DNA from: Caulobacteraceae bacterium
Lineage (GTDB): Bacteria > Pseudomonadota > Alphaproteobacteria > Caulobacterales > Caulobacteraceae
Direction of reading: 5' to 3'
DNA: 6,259 nt
NCBI GenBank assembly: GCA_028291305.1
Contig: JAQGII010000148.1
Coordinates: 1 to 6,259, forward strand
The translations under genes and the position numbers were made by a program. Within the stretch, counting starts at the first letter, position 1; every line of letters starts with the position of its first letter. Positions 5,248-6,259 of the stretch are shown piece by piece. The notes below the pieces were generated by a model that saw only the letters and a list, made by a program, of their open reading frames with translations, was not told the DNA's origin and searched no databases.

Positions 5248-6259
5248 TTGTCCAAGGTAATTCGTGTCGCGTTCAAGGCGGCGATGTTGGGTGGCGCCGC
5301 CAGTTTAGCCATGGCTTCCGCAGCGCTGGCCCAGACGTCAGCTTCTCTTCATTTCGATATTCCGGCCGAAGACTTGGGGACGGCGCTCAACGAAGTGGCC
5401 CGCCAATCCCATCAGGAGGTCGTCTTCAACGCCGATCTGACGAGGGGCAAATCGGCGCCAGCGCTTCGCGGGGACTTCAGCGCGCAACAGGCGCTGCAGC
5501 AGTTGCTGGCCGGGACGGATCTGAGCGCCAGGGTTTCCGCGAACGGCTCCATCGTGGTGGACCGCCGCGGCCCTTTAGCGCCCGCGGCCAATGACGGCGC
5601 TACGCCTGCGGCCGCCAGGGGAGCGGGAAGCGACGGCGCTCCGGCCTCCGCTCCCAGCAGAATCGAGACCGTCACGGTGACCGGCACGCGGATCGTGCGC
5701 AACGGCTATGCGGCGCCGACGCCCGTCACCGTCGCTCCGGTTGCCGAACTGCAGCAGACCACGCCCTCCGATATCGCCGACGCTCTGAATAAGCTGCCGG
5801 AGTTCTCCAGTTCCGTCACCCAGGCCAGCAACGGCAACGCCCTCGCGGCGGCGGGAAATTTCCTGAACCTGCGCGGACTGGGCGTCCCCCGCACCCTGGT
5901 GCTGATGAACGGCGCCCGCGTGCCGGGGACCTCCAACGCCGGCACCGTGGACACCAACACCCTGCCGCAACTGTTGGTGCAGCGGGTGGACGTGGTCACC
6001 GGCGGCGCCTCGGCCATCTACGGCTCGGACGCGGTAAGCGGGGTCGTCAACTACATCCTGGACACCAAGTTCAACGGCCTGAAAGGCGTGGCCCAGACGG
6101 GCATCTCCACCTACGGCGACACACCGTCGCAACGGCTGGGCTTCGCCGTAGGCGGGCCGGTTTCCAGCGACGGCCACTTCGTCTTCAGCTTCGAGCACCA
6201 CTTCGAGGCGGGACTCAACCATGGCGACCGCTCCTCCACCAACGTATATCCGGCCTTTA
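5248..6259 (+). CDS. TonB-dependent receptor/transducer with STN domain (3' end outside window)
   Basis: This is an outer-membrane receptor, of which 337 residues are visible. Its signal peptide (1-28, MSKVIRVAFKAAMLGGAASL then AMASAALA, with the TTG start read as Met) is cleaved before QTS. An STN domain follows at about 34-105 (LHFDIPAEDLGTALNEVARQ, then VVFNADLTRGKSAPALRGDF and ALQQLLAGTDLSARV). A low-complexity Ala/Pro linker (108-137) leads to the TonB box ETVTVTGTRI (140-149). The plug domain (about 158-275) includes PSDIADALNKLPEF, NLRGLGVPRTLVLMNGARVP, QLLVQRVDVVTGGASAIYGS and DAVSGVVNYILD. The first barrel strands then begin (VAQTGISTYG; RLGFAVGGPV; FVFSFEHHFE). The STN domain marks a receptor that signals to FecR as well as importing its ligand. 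With the sigma factor and FecR genes upstream it completes a cell-surface signalling system. The ligand cannot be predicted. Confidence 0.95.
   Translation, partial: MSKVIRVAFKAAMLGGAASLAMASAALAQTSASLHFDIPAEDLGTALNEVARQSHQEVVFNADLTRGKSAPALRGDFSAQQALQQLLAGTDLSARVSANGSIVVDRRGPLAPAANDGATPAAARGAGSDGAPASAPSRIETVTVTGTRIVRNGYAAPTPVTVAPVAELQQTTPSDIADALNKLPEFSSSVTQASNGNALAAAGNFLNLRGLGVPRTLVLMNGARVPGTSNAGTVDTNTLPQLLVQRVDVVTGGASAIYGSDAVSGVVNYILDTKFNGLKGVAQTGISTYGDTPSQRLGFAVGGPVSSDGHFVFSFEHHFEAGLNHGDRSSTNVYPAF

Noticed and set aside
5575..6222. Minus-strand open frame opposite the TonB receptor
   Set aside because: It lies wholly antisense to a textbook STN, TonB box and plug sequence.
1..6259. CRISPR array, tRNA or rRNA gene
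   Set aside because: No regularly spaced direct repeats and no tRNA- or rRNA-like sequence were seen on either strand.

Overview
The window looks like a chromosomal segment of a GC-rich alphaproteobacterium. An HWE-family sensor kinase, a FecI-type sigma factor and a CarO/oar-like TonB receptor with an STN domain together suggest Caulobacterales (Caulobacter/Phenylobacterium-like) or Sphingomonadales. This is inferred from family content and codon style, not from a search. All recognised intact genes are on the + strand.

Layout: positions 1-351 hold the 3' end of an HWE histidine kinase. A 532-base gap (352-883) follows, with a decayed minus-strand fragment of an IS6-type transposase (548-688) and a small hairpin. 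Next come an ECF sigma factor (884-1417) and a FecR-type anti-sigma factor (1414-2490), overlapping by ATGA. After a 365-base non-coding gap there is a small secreted DUF6152-type protein (2856-3254), then a secreted protein of unknown function (3393-4298), a second DUF6152-type protein (4457-4843), and a short remnant (4890-5011) of a second copy of the unknown secreted protein. A TonB-dependent receptor with an N-terminal STN signalling domain starts at TTG 5248 and runs off the end of the window.

How they work together: sigma factor + FecR + STN-bearing TonB receptor is the classic cell-surface signalling trio. The outer-membrane receptor senses its substrate, its STN domain contacts the periplasmic part of FecR, and FecR then releases or activates the sigma factor. 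Here about 2.75 kb separates fecR from its presumed receptor. That space is filled by a tandemly duplicated two-gene module of periplasmic proteins, the second copy of which has lost most of one gene. The likeliest reading is that the DUF6152 and unknown secreted proteins belong to the signalling/uptake regulon. The ligand cannot be named from the sequence.

The most interesting points are the duplicated and partly collapsed module inside the signalling operon, the predicted mature His-His N-terminus of both DUF6152 proteins (a possible metal site), a perfect 12-bp inverted repeat between the two module copies, an AT-rich palindrome with a perfect TATAAT, and a similar sequence block upstream of both the first DUF6152 gene and the receptor.
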